Source of the DNA: Thermococcus onnurineus NA1
Lineage (GTDB): Archaea; Methanobacteriota_B; Thermococci; Thermococcales; Thermococcaceae
Length of the DNA: 64,000 bases
Assembly (NCBI RefSeq): GCF_000018365.1
Contig: NC_011529.1
Location: 1,488,001 to 1,552,000, forward strand
Reading direction: 5' to 3'
Shown one piece after another: positions 38,073 to 45,148 of this stretch; the stretch's first letter is position 1, and each line of letters starts with the position of its first letter. The notes below the pieces were generated by a model. That model ran no database searches. It worked only from the letters and a program-made list of their open reading frames with translations, and had not been told where the DNA came from. A program made the position numbers and the translations under genes.

Positions 38073-38630
38073 TCAGAATTCCACGAGCTTCTTTACTTCT
38101 TTGGCTTTCTCGCAGAGCTCGCAGCTCTGGAGGAAAACGAGCATGTTGAAAAGGTGGAAGAGCTCTACCTCCGTCAGATCCACTTTGGCTTGGGATATTC
38201 TCTTGAGTATAGGCTGGGAGTTGAGTTCAATTTCGTTGAGCACCGTCTTGGTGAGATGCTTTAGTTTTTCTCGGTCTTTTATTTTGGCGCCTGCTTTTTC
38301 AAGGATTTGGATGAGCTTTTCAGCCTCTACCTGGAGATAGGCCTGTCTGAACTCTTCTATGACCTCGTCAGGGTCTGCTTTTATGAGGAAGAGCCTCGCT
38401 GTCCTGGTGTATATCCTCTCGTTACCGTCATTGTCGAGCTCCTTGATGAGTCCCGCGTTCTCGAGAATCTTCACGTGTCGATAGACGGTTGTTCTGTCCT
38501 TTCCAAGTGCGCTGCTAAGCTCGATAATTGTCATTGGACGCTCTCTTAGTAATTGGAGGATTTTGAATCGTGTCTCCTCTGATAGGACTTTTACCTTCTC
38601 GGGTTCTGTTATTATCAAAACGCCTTTCAC
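38073..38630 (-). CDS. ArsR-type winged-helix regulator
   Basis: 185 aa. An N-terminal winged helix (VLSEETRFKILQLLRERPMTIIELSSALGKDRTTVYRHVKILENAGLI region, residues 15-62) precedes an alpha-helical C-terminal half with a CELC motif near the end (LQSCELCEKAKE). The start is GTG directly after the DUF211 stop, with GGAGG before it. It belongs to the operon HTH-DUF211-HTH. The ligand is unknown; the two cysteines might bind metal or sense redox, but this is only suggestive. Confidence 0.8.
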   Translation of the reverse strand: MKGVLIITEPEKVKVLSEETRFKILQLLRERPMTIIELSSALGKDRTTVYRHVKILENAGLIKELDNDGNERIYTRTARLFLIKADPDEVIEEFRQAYLQVEAEKLIQILEKAGAKIKDREKLKHLTKTVLNEIELNSQPILKRISQAKVDLTEVELFHLFNMLVFLQSCELCEKAKEVKKLVEF

Positions 38631-38936
38631 TCAGTACTCCTCCAACTTGTCTTGAGGGGTTTCTCCTTCCTCAACGATTTTCTTCCCGGCTGCGACCATA
38701 TCGATGCTGTGAACAACTCCGCCGAACTCCTCGATAGTCCTAACTATCTCCTCGTAATCCAGATTGTCTCCGACCATGGTTATCTTGACGTTCTCCGTCT
38801 CCTTATCTATCTCTACGAGGGTTATGTTAACTCCATCTACCCCCTCGAGCTCGCTCAGTCCCAAAGCCAGCTCTGTCACTATCGGCTGGTGCGGCTTAAG
38901 CACGTCTAGAACTAGAAGCCTTATCCCCTTTGCCAT
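38631..38936 (-). CDS. DUF211 protein
   Basis: 101 aa. Ferredoxin-like fold typical of DUF211: GIRLLVLDVLKPHQPIV, LSELEGVDGVNITLVEID, VKITMVGDNLDYEEIV and EEFGGVVHSIDMVAAGK. These small archaeal proteins form oligomers that may bind metal or small ligands; the function is unproven. It sits between two winged-helix regulators in one operon, which suggests it is a sensory or effector component of the pair. Confidence 0.85.
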   Translation of the reverse strand: MAKGIRLLVLDVLKPHQPIVTELALGLSELEGVDGVNITLVEIDKETENVKITMVGDNLDYEEIVRTIEEFGGVVHSIDMVAAGKKIVEEGETPQDKLEEY

Positions 38937-38960
38937 AGTCCATCGCTTCTCCTTTCACTC

Positions 38961-39536
38961 TCACTTTTTAAGTATTTTCCCGAGCTTCCGGAGGAGCTCC
39001 ATCGCTTCCTCATCGCGGCCCATCTTGGCCATTGCCAGCCATTCTATGGCGTGGATTATGTCTTCGTTGGAGAAGTCCTTAAGCTTCTCCTCGTTTACCT
39101 CTATCTCCTTGGATATCTCGGTCTTGTATTCGTGCTCCTTCTCGAGGATGTTGTCCATCACGTCAAGGAGCTCATCGTCGTCGAATTCATATCCCAGGGC
39201 CTTGAATATCTCGAGTTTGGTCTTGAGCCTCGAGCGGGCAAGGTAGCGGAGTTCTTCATCGCCGAGATAGAGGTTGATGTAAAAGGCATCTGCCGTTCTT
39301 CCATAGTACTTCTCGACGAGGTTGCCTTTCATCTCCGTCCTCTTGACCTCAACGAGACCGGCCTCCTTGAGCTTCTCTATGTGGTGGTATATTGTCTGTG
39401 GCGTCTTACCGAGAATCTCGCTGAGCTGGGAAATTGTCATCTCCTTGTTGCGGAGCAGCTGAAGTATCTTCCTCCTCGTATCTTCGAGCATCAATTTTAT
39501 TATCTCTGGGTCAGTTATGACTTTAATCTTTGCCAT
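38961..39536 (-). CDS. ArsR-type winged-helix regulator (PH1932-like)
   Basis: 191 aa. A winged helix (DTRRKILQLLRNKEMTISQL, TPQTIYHHIEKLKEAGLV, residues about 17-63) precedes a long helical dimerisation part. I recognise it as close to P. horikoshii PH1932, whose structure is known. The ATG at 39536 follows GGGTGGGAG and is downstream of a TATA box at about 39583-39592. An inverted repeat AACGTTC / GAACGTT overlaps the start of transcription, which points to autorepression. It is the first gene of the HTH-DUF211-HTH operon and is divergent from the SLC13 transporter. Confidence 0.85.
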   Translation of the reverse strand: MAKIKVITDPEIIKLMLEDTRRKILQLLRNKEMTISQLSEILGKTPQTIYHHIEKLKEAGLVEVKRTEMKGNLVEKYYGRTADAFYINLYLGDEELRYLARSRLKTKLEIFKALGYEFDDDELLDVMDNILEKEHEYKTEISKEIEVNEEKLKDFSNEDIIHAIEWLAMAKMGRDEEAMELLRKLGKILKK

Positions 39537-39553
39537 CGCTCCCACCCAATTTA

Positions 39554-39579
39554 AACGTTCTAACGGTTCTTTGAACGTT
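39554..39579. promoter_or_regulatory. inverted-repeat operator of the HTH operon
   Basis: AACGTTC (39554-39560) and GAACGTT (39573-39579) form a perfect 7-bp inverted repeat with a 12-bp spacer. An inner pair GTTC-TTT-GAAC (39566-39576) is nested within. It overlaps the predicted transcription start of the regulator gene. Confidence 0.6.
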
Positions 39580-39607
39580 ATGGCATATAACCCTTTTGCT
39601 TTCGGCG

Positions 39608-39621
39608 GTAGGTTTATATAT
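39608..39621 (+). promoter_or_regulatory. TATA box of the SLC13 transporter
   Basis: GTAGGTTTATATATG lies about 65 bp before the ATG at 39681. Transcription would begin near 39645, leaving a leader with GGGTGAG. The divergent regulator operator is about 30 bp away. Confidence 0.55.
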
Positions 39622-39680
39622 GTCAAGGCTGCCCTCCACTTGATAAGATTTGCGGATAAAATATCCAATGGGTGAGTGGC

Positions 39681-40997
39681 ATGGAGCGCAAGGAACTTGT
39701 CCATGGGATCATAATTTCGGCGGTTGTTTTGGGTTTTTATGTTCTCTCGAAGGTTTTAACGTCTGCTCAAATGTCTCTCCTTCTACTTGGTGTGGCTTTT
39801 GTTCTGTTCTTCACTGAGATAATCCCTATTGCATTTACCGCCGTCCTCGTCCCCGTGGTGCTCTCCGTAACAGGAATTCTTGACGCAAATACGGCCTTCT
39901 CCTATTTCGGTTACAAATGGGTCATAGTGTTCCTCTTCATGTTCATGGTAGGGGAAGGCCTCTTCAGGACAGGCGCGGCTCAAAAAATCGGTGAGCTTGT
40001 CGTCAGAATCTCCGGAACAAGCGAGGTTCGTCTTATGCTCTTCATTATGATAGTTACGGCAATCCTCAGCGGTTTTCTCAGCAACACCGCAACCACCGTC
40101 GCCTTACTGCCAATTGTCGTTGCTGCCTCTCGCTCGGCTGGAATAAGTCCCAAGCGAATGCTTCTTCCGCTGGCCTGGGCTGCTTCGCTAGGCGGAACTC
40201 TCACGGTCATTGGAACACCACCCAACGGAATAGTCAATAGCGTTTTAGAAGAGATGAGCCTTCAGCCTTTTGGCTTCTTTGAGTTTGGAAAAATAGGACT
40301 TCCTCTGACGATACTCGGTATAGCCCTGGCGGTAACAGTTGGAAGGAGGTTTCTGCCGAGTTCAGAAGCGTCATTCAGTGGGAGGGCTATCTCAGAACTC
40401 GAAGAGGTCCGGGATGACAGAATGTGGCTGGCGATAGTCATCTTCGTACTGACCATACTTGCCATGATGCTCAAGCTCCTTCCGTATCAGACGGCTGCAG
40501 CACTTGGGGCCGTCCTCATGGTGGCCTTTGGTATAATCTCTGCTAAAGAGGCCTTCAACTCCGTCAGTTGGACAACTGTCTTCCTCTTCGCTGGAATGCT
40601 CCCGCTGAGTAAGGCGATGGAAGTAACTGGGGCAGCGGAGATGGTAGGAAAGGCCGTCACCGGCTATATTCACTCTCCTTATATTCTCCTGCTGGCGATA
40701 ATGGTTATAGCCTTCCTTCTCGGCAACAGCATGTCCCACACGGCTACAACAGCCATACTATCACCTTTAGCTGTGAGCATTTCCCAGTCTGCTGGTATAA
40801 GCCCCTACCCGCTCCTAATGGCGATAGCGATGACCTCATCAATAGGGTTCTGGACGCCGGTTTCAACACCACCCAACACAATAGTCTTCGGTCCTGGGGA
40901 ATATAGCTTCATGGACTACATAAGGGCGGGAGCAATAATAGAAATTCCCCTCTTCATAGCGCTCTACCTCCTGATAATCCTCCTCTATCCATTTTGA
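39681..40997 (+). CDS. SLC13/DASS-family anion transporter
   Basis: 438 aa, about 11 transmembrane helices. Two inverted halves each end in the family's Na+/substrate motif: SNTATTVALLPI with GTPPNGIV, and SHTATTAILSPLAVSIS with STPPNTIVFGPG. The family moves dicarboxylates, citrate, sulfate or similar anions with Na+; the substrate cannot be read from the sequence. The ATG at 39681 follows GGGTGAG, excluding the GTG at 39672. It is divergent from a winged-helix regulator whose operator is close, so the two may be co-regulated. Confidence 0.88.
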   Translation: MERKELVHGIIISAVVLGFYVLSKVLTSAQMSLLLLGVAFVLFFTEIIPIAFTAVLVPVVLSVTGILDANTAFSYFGYKWVIVFLFMFMVGEGLFRTGAAQKIGELVVRISGTSEVRLMLFIMIVTAILSGFLSNTATTVALLPIVVAASRSAGISPKRMLLPLAWAASLGGTLTVIGTPPNGIVNSVLEEMSLQPFGFFEFGKIGLPLTILGIALAVTVGRRFLPSSEASFSGRAISELEEVRDDRMWLAIVIFVLTILAMMLKLLPYQTAAALGAVLMVAFGIISAKEAFNSVSWTTVFLFAGMLPLSKAMEVTGAAEMVGKAVTGYIHSPYILLLAIMVIAFLLGNSMSHTATTAILSPLAVSISQSAGISPYPLLMAIAMTSSIGFWTPVSTPPNTIVFGPGEYSFMDYIRAGAIIEIPLFIALYLLIILLYPF

Positions 40998-41055
40998 TTT
41001 TTAGGGAGGGAAAACTTAAATAGAACTGACCGAAAAAATTTCGGAGGTGAATGAG

Positions 41056-42465
41056 ATGGGGGCACCAAAACTGGACTTCATGTTTTACCCGAAAAGCGTG
41101 GCTGTCATAGGCGCTTCAAATGTTCCAGGAAAGGTTGGAAACGCGATAATGCGCTCGATAACGCTCAAGTATGAGGGTAAGGTCTACGCTGTCAACGTCA
41201 AGGGTGGCGAAGTAGAGGTCAATGGAAAGAAGTTCCCAGTTTATAGGAGCATTAAGGAAATTTCCGATGAGATTGATGTGGCAGTTATCGCCGTTCCGGC
41301 CAAGTTTGTTCCTGATGTTATCGATGAGTGTGGCGAGAAGGGTGTTAAGGGCGCAGTCGTCATTTCTGCTGGCTTCAAGGAAGCCGGAAGGGCAGACCTT
41401 GAGGAGGAAATTGTTAAGAGAGCCAGAAAGTGGGGCATTCGCTTGGTTGGTCCGAACTGTCTCGGCGTCACAAACCTTGAGAACGGCTTTGACTGCAACT
41501 TCAATCCTCCAGAAAGACAGGCTAGGCCACCCGCTGGCAAGATAGCCTTCATGAGCCAGAGTGGTGCTTTTGGGGCTGCCATTCTTGATTGGGCGGCAAG
41601 TCACAAGATAGGGATGAGCAAGTTCATCAGCCTCGGCAACATGGCTGACCTTGACGAGAGCGACTTCATGGCCTATCTCGGTGAGGATCCGAAAACGGGC
41701 GTCATAACCGGCTACATCGAGGGGGTCAAGGACGGAAGGAAGTTCTTTAACACTGCCAAAGAGGTCACCCTCAAGAAGCCTGTCATAATCCTCAAGAGTG
41801 GAAGAACCGAGGCCGGAGCTAAGGCGGCAGCGAGCCACACAGGCTCACTTGCCGGCTCTTACGCCATATACCAGGCAGCTTTCAAACAAGCCGGTGTTCT
41901 CGAGGCGAAGAGCATGCGCCAGCTCTTCAACTACGCCAAGGCTCTGGCAATGCAGAAGCCTGCAATGGGCAATCGCGTTGCCATAGTCACAAACGGTGGT
42001 GGCGCTGGAGTCATGATGAGCGATGGCCTGCTTGAGCGTGGAATGGAGCTTGCCGAGTTCACCGAGCAGACTAATGAGCGCTTTAGGAAGGACATAGAGG
42101 AGGGCAAGCTCCCGCACCACATGAGCTACAAGAACCCGATAGACGTCATTGGCGACGCCCCATCCAACAGATACGAGAGGGCCATGCGCTACGCCCTTGA
42201 GGATCCGAACGTTGACGTTCTTGTCGTTATCGCACTCTTCCAGAGCCCCGCTCTCGACGAGGGAATCGTTGATGCTGTTGCAAAGATGCAGGAATACGGC
42301 AAGCCTATAGTCTTCGTCGCCCCGGGAGGAGACTATCCGCACAAGATGGCAAGGAATATCGAGCTCAAAGGCGTTCCGGTCTACGAGACTGTTGAGGACG
42401 GCGTCGATGCCGTCTATGCCCTCGTCAGATACGGCGAGTGGCTTAGGGAGAATGGAAAACTTTAA
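41056..42465 (+). CDS. ADP-forming acetyl/acyl-CoA synthetase alpha subunit
   Basis: 469 aa. The CoA-binding domain (MFYPKSVAVIGASNVPGKVGNAI) and ligase domain (FMSQSGAFGAAILDWAA) are followed by the phosphohistidine loop AAASHTGSLAGSYAIYQAAFKQAG (landmark) and IVTNGGGAGVMMSDG. It resembles the ACS-I alpha chain of P. furiosus, which uses acetyl-CoA and other acyl-CoAs. The beta subunit is not adjacent. GGAGGTGA precedes the ATG at 41056, and AACTTAAATAG is a plausible TATA box. Confidence 0.93.
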   Translation: MGAPKLDFMFYPKSVAVIGASNVPGKVGNAIMRSITLKYEGKVYAVNVKGGEVEVNGKKFPVYRSIKEISDEIDVAVIAVPAKFVPDVIDECGEKGVKGAVVISAGFKEAGRADLEEEIVKRARKWGIRLVGPNCLGVTNLENGFDCNFNPPERQARPPAGKIAFMSQSGAFGAAILDWAASHKIGMSKFISLGNMADLDESDFMAYLGEDPKTGVITGYIEGVKDGRKFFNTAKEVTLKKPVIILKSGRTEAGAKAAASHTGSLAGSYAIYQAAFKQAGVLEAKSMRQLFNYAKALAMQKPAMGNRVAIVTNGGGAGVMMSDGLLERGMELAEFTEQTNERFRKDIEEGKLPHHMSYKNPIDVIGDAPSNRYERAMRYALEDPNVDVLVVIALFQSPALDEGIVDAVAKMQEYGKPIVFVAPGGDYPHKMARNIELKGVPVYETVEDGVDAVYALVRYGEWLRENGKL

Positions 42466-42550
42466 ATCCTCTTCCTTCCTTTTTCTTCCCATGCTTGGTG
42501 ATTGTTTTTGGCCTTGGTGAAGCCTTCCTCTTCTGCCCCCGCTTAGTCTG

Positions 42551-42570
42551 GAGTTTCGTTTCCACTGGAA
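42551..42570 (-). promoter_or_regulatory. ORB element in the trpS leader
   Basis: On the minus strand TTCCAGTGGAAACGAAACTC: exact dyad and exact AACTC arm, as close to the oriC copy as any in the window. A G-run (GGGGG) is present but displaced by about 9 bp. It sits 3 bp before the trpS ribosome site GGAGGTG (42573-42579). Confidence 0.7.
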
Positions 42571-42585
42571 ATGGAGGTGCTTTGA

Positions 42586-43740
42586 ATGGACGAGTTTAAG
42601 GTTACCCCATGGGACGTTGAGGGTTTGGTGGACTACAACAAGCTGATAGAGGAATTTGGAACGAGTCCTTTGACGGACGAGCTGCTTGAGAAGACCGCCC
42701 AGCTGACCAAGAGCGAGCTACCGCTCTACTTCAGGAGGAGGTTCTTCTTCTCCCACAGGGACTACGATAAGGTTCTTCAGGACTACGAGAGTGGAAAAGG
42801 TTTCTTCCTCTACACCGGGAGGGGTCCGAGCGGGCCGATGCACATAGGCCACATCATACCCTTCTTCGCGACGAAGTGGCTCCAGGAGAAGTTCGGCGTG
42901 AACCTCTACATCCAGATAACCGACGACGAGAAGTTCCTGTTCAAGGACAAGCTCACCTTTGAGGACACCAAGTATTGGGCCTATCAGAACATCCTTGATA
43001 TAATAGCGGTCGGCTTCGACCCGGACAGGACATTCATCTTCCAGGACAGCGAGTTCACCAAGATTTACGAGATGGCCATTCCGATAGCCAAGAAGATAAA
43101 CTTCTCGATGGCGAAAGCCGTTTTCGGCTTTACCGAGCAGAGCAAGATTGGAATGATTTTCTATCCGGCTATTCAGGCTGCACCGACCTTCTTTGAGAAG
43201 AAGCGCTGTCTCATTCCGGCGGCCATAGACCAGGATCCCTACTGGAGGCTCCAGCGCGACTTTGCCGAGAGCCTTGGCTACTACAAGACCGCAGCCATCC
43301 ACAGCAAGTTCGTGCCGGGACTTATGGGCCTCGAAGGGAAGATGAGCGCCAGCAAGCCCGAGACGGCCATCTACCTGACCGACGATCCGGAAGAGGTCGG
43401 CAGGAAGATATGGAAGTACGCCCTCACCGGAGGGAGGGCGACAGCAAAGGAGCAACGCGAGAAGGGAGGGGAGCCCGAGAAGTGCGTCGTCTTCAAGTGG
43501 CTGGAGATATTCTTCGAAGAGGACGACAAGAAGCTCATGGAGCGCTACCACGCCTGTAAAAACGGCGAGCTTCTCTGCGGCCAGTGCAAGCGCTACCTCA
43601 TAAAGAAGGTGCAGGAGTTCCTGAAGGAGCACCAGAAGAAGCGCAAGGAGGCCGAGAAGAAGGTCGAAAAGTTCAAGTACACGGGCGAGCTGGCGAGGGA
43701 ACAGTGGGATAAAGCCGTTCCGGAGGCGCTGAAGGGCTGA
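42586..43740 (+). CDS. trpS: tryptophanyl-tRNA synthetase
   Basis: 384 aa, eukaryote-like archaeal form. Class I signatures: GRGPSGPMHIGHIIPF (HIGH) and KMSASKPETAIYL (KMSKS). A C-terminal cysteine cluster (CKNGELLCGQCKRYL) may bind zinc, and a Lys-rich helical end follows. It charges tRNA-Trp. The ATG follows GGAGGTGCTTTGA. An ORB element lies directly before the ribosome site, so Orc1 binding could affect expression. Confidence 0.95.
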   Translation: MDEFKVTPWDVEGLVDYNKLIEEFGTSPLTDELLEKTAQLTKSELPLYFRRRFFFSHRDYDKVLQDYESGKGFFLYTGRGPSGPMHIGHIIPFFATKWLQEKFGVNLYIQITDDEKFLFKDKLTFEDTKYWAYQNILDIIAVGFDPDRTFIFQDSEFTKIYEMAIPIAKKINFSMAKAVFGFTEQSKIGMIFYPAIQAAPTFFEKKRCLIPAAIDQDPYWRLQRDFAESLGYYKTAAIHSKFVPGLMGLEGKMSASKPETAIYLTDDPEEVGRKIWKYALTGGRATAKEQREKGGEPEKCVVFKWLEIFFEEDDKKLMERYHACKNGELLCGQCKRYLIKKVQEFLKEHQKKRKEAEKKVEKFKYTGELAREQWDKAVPEALKG

Positions 43741-43752
43741 GGGGGTGCGCCC

Positions 43753-44430
43753 TTGCTCCGTCTCCCCTTCCGTGACACCTATTACGAGATCAGGCCGACC
43801 AAGATAATAGCGCTCGCCAAGAACTACGCAGAGCACGCTAAGGAAATGGAGAGCGACGTCCCCGAAAGGCCGGTCTTCTTCCTAAAGCCGCCCTCGGCTC
43901 TAATCGGTCCCAACTCAACGATAGTCCTCCCACGGATGAGCAAGCGCGTTGACCACGAGGTCGAGCTTGCTGTGATAATCGGCAAGCGCGCGAGAAACGT
44001 TCCTGCGAAGAAGGCCCTCGACTACGTCCTCGGTTACACAATACTGCTCGACATTACGGCGAGAGATTTGCAGGCGGAAGCGAGGAAAAGCGGCATGCCA
44101 TGGACCCTCTCGAAGGGCTTCGATACATTCGCACCTATCGGGCCCAGAGTTGTGGATAAGCGCGAGCTTGACATCAGCGACCTTGAAATCGGTCTGAAGG
44201 TAAACGGCGAGCTCAGACAACTCGGCAGAACGAGCGAGATGGTCTTTAAAGTTCCCGAGCTGATAGAGTACATCTCAAGCGTGATGACCCTTGAGCCTGG
44301 CGATATAATAGCCACTGGAACGCCCGCTGGTGTCGGTCCGCTCAGGCACGGCGACAGGATTGAGGCGTGGATAGAGGGTATTGGGACTTTAGAGGAGGAC
44401 GTTATTGCGGAGGACTCGATACTTTGCTGA
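43753..44430 (+). CDS. fumarylacetoacetate hydrolase family protein
   Basis: 225 aa. FAH catalytic fold: KIIALAKNYAEHAKEM, FFLKPPSALIGP, DHEVELAVIIGKRARN (metal-binding Glu pair), YTILLDITARDLQ, SKGFDTFAPIGP and IIATGTPAGVGP. Members hydrolyse acylpyruvates or decarboxylate oxaloacetate; the substrate cannot be read from the sequence. The start is TTG with GGGGGTG before it, 12 bp after trpS, so the genes are co-transcribed. No ATG lies nearby in frame, so TTG is accepted. Confidence 0.88.
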   Translation: MLRLPFRDTYYEIRPTKIIALAKNYAEHAKEMESDVPERPVFFLKPPSALIGPNSTIVLPRMSKRVDHEVELAVIIGKRARNVPAKKALDYVLGYTILLDITARDLQAEARKSGMPWTLSKGFDTFAPIGPRVVDKRELDISDLEIGLKVNGELRQLGRTSEMVFKVPELIEYISSVMTLEPGDIIATGTPAGVGPLRHGDRIEAWIEGIGTLEEDVIAEDSILC

Positions 44431-44464
44431 GAAACTTTTTTCTTTCATAACTCTTTCCGGTTGT

Positions 44465-44791
44465 GTGGATGAGTGCCTTGCTGTTTTCCTCGTTGTGCTT
44501 TTGGTTCTCTCTGCCGGCTGCGTTGAGACCAAGTTCGTTTACATCAAAGCGAAGTTCTTAGGTTCTGGAGAAACTCTGGAGTACGTCTTCGCTGGCCCCT
44601 CTAACCTAACGGTGAAGATTGACTCCAACATTCCTGCAGATGTGAAGATATTATCAAACGACGGTGAAGTTTTGACGGACTTTGGAGAAACCCAGCGCAT
44701 AGACATGGTGATTGAGCTGCCCAAAGGAAAGTGGAAGCTCATCATACACAATCCGGGCAACAAAAAAGCCGTTTTAAATATATGGCACTGA
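44465..44791 (+). CDS. small lipoprotein
   Basis: 108 aa from a GTG start. A signal (VFLVVLLVLSAGC) ends in lipobox LSAGC, followed by a beta-rich domain (FVYIKAKFLGSGETLEYVFAGPSNLTVKID). It resembles secreted ligand-free beta sandwiches. The frame is open further upstream to 44405 into the FAH gene, but that region has no ribosome site. An ATG at 44470 in another frame encodes only a short peptide. Start choice is uncertain, and a leaderless transcript is likely. Confidence 0.6.
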   Translation: MDECLAVFLVVLLVLSAGCVETKFVYIKAKFLGSGETLEYVFAGPSNLTVKIDSNIPADVKILSNDGEVLTDFGETQRIDMVIELPKGKWKLIIHNPGNKKAVLNIWH

Positions 44792-45059
44792 GGGGTTAAT
44801 AAGTCGACTTTCATTCGTTTTCTTTTGAATTTCTTCTAAGTTGCTTTGAGTTCTCTTCTCCGACGGGTCATCGTTCGTTTTGTTCTATCTGTCCTCAAAG
44901 ATTCTTCGATACTGTAATAACGTAATGTGCGCTGGTGCCCATTTGAACATGCTGCTGATGAGTCCTTATTCATGAAATATCAAAAACCGTCATAAAGGCT
45001 TAATTCGGCTGTTCATTGGTTTTAAATTCTCGTTCTTGAATTTTAGCGTTCTAACAAAC

Positions 45060-45067
45060 TTTATATT
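45060..45067 (+). promoter_or_regulatory. TATA box of the OPT transporter
   Basis: AACTTTATATTTC context. Transcription would start about 45090. Confidence 0.6.
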
Positions 45068-45111
45068 TCAAAAAAAGCAATATCTATGCCTTAAACTCTT
45101 CGTACCAATGC

Positions 45112-45125
45112 GAACATGAATGTTC
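45112..45125. promoter_or_regulatory. palindromic operator candidate before the OPT transporter
   Basis: A perfect 6-bp inverted repeat GAACAT / ATGTTC with a 2-bp spacer, lying about 20 bp after the predicted transcription start and 24 bp before the ATG. The regulator is unknown. Confidence 0.45.
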
Positions 45126-45148
45126 ATAACTGTGCAGGAGGTTTGGAA

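Larger units (their letters stand above)
44792..45148. other. gene-free interval holding the OPT promoter and a palindrome
   Basis: No coding frame or RNA gene is recognised. The TATA box TTTATATT (45060-45067) is about 80 bp before the ATG. GAACAT-GA-ATGTTC (45112-45125) lies in the likely leader. The left part is T-rich and may hold the terminator of the lipoprotein gene. Confidence 0.6.

Noticed and set aside
42718-43836. 372-codon minus-strand frame opposite trpS
   Set aside because: Antisense shadow, Leu/Val/Glu-rich without motifs.
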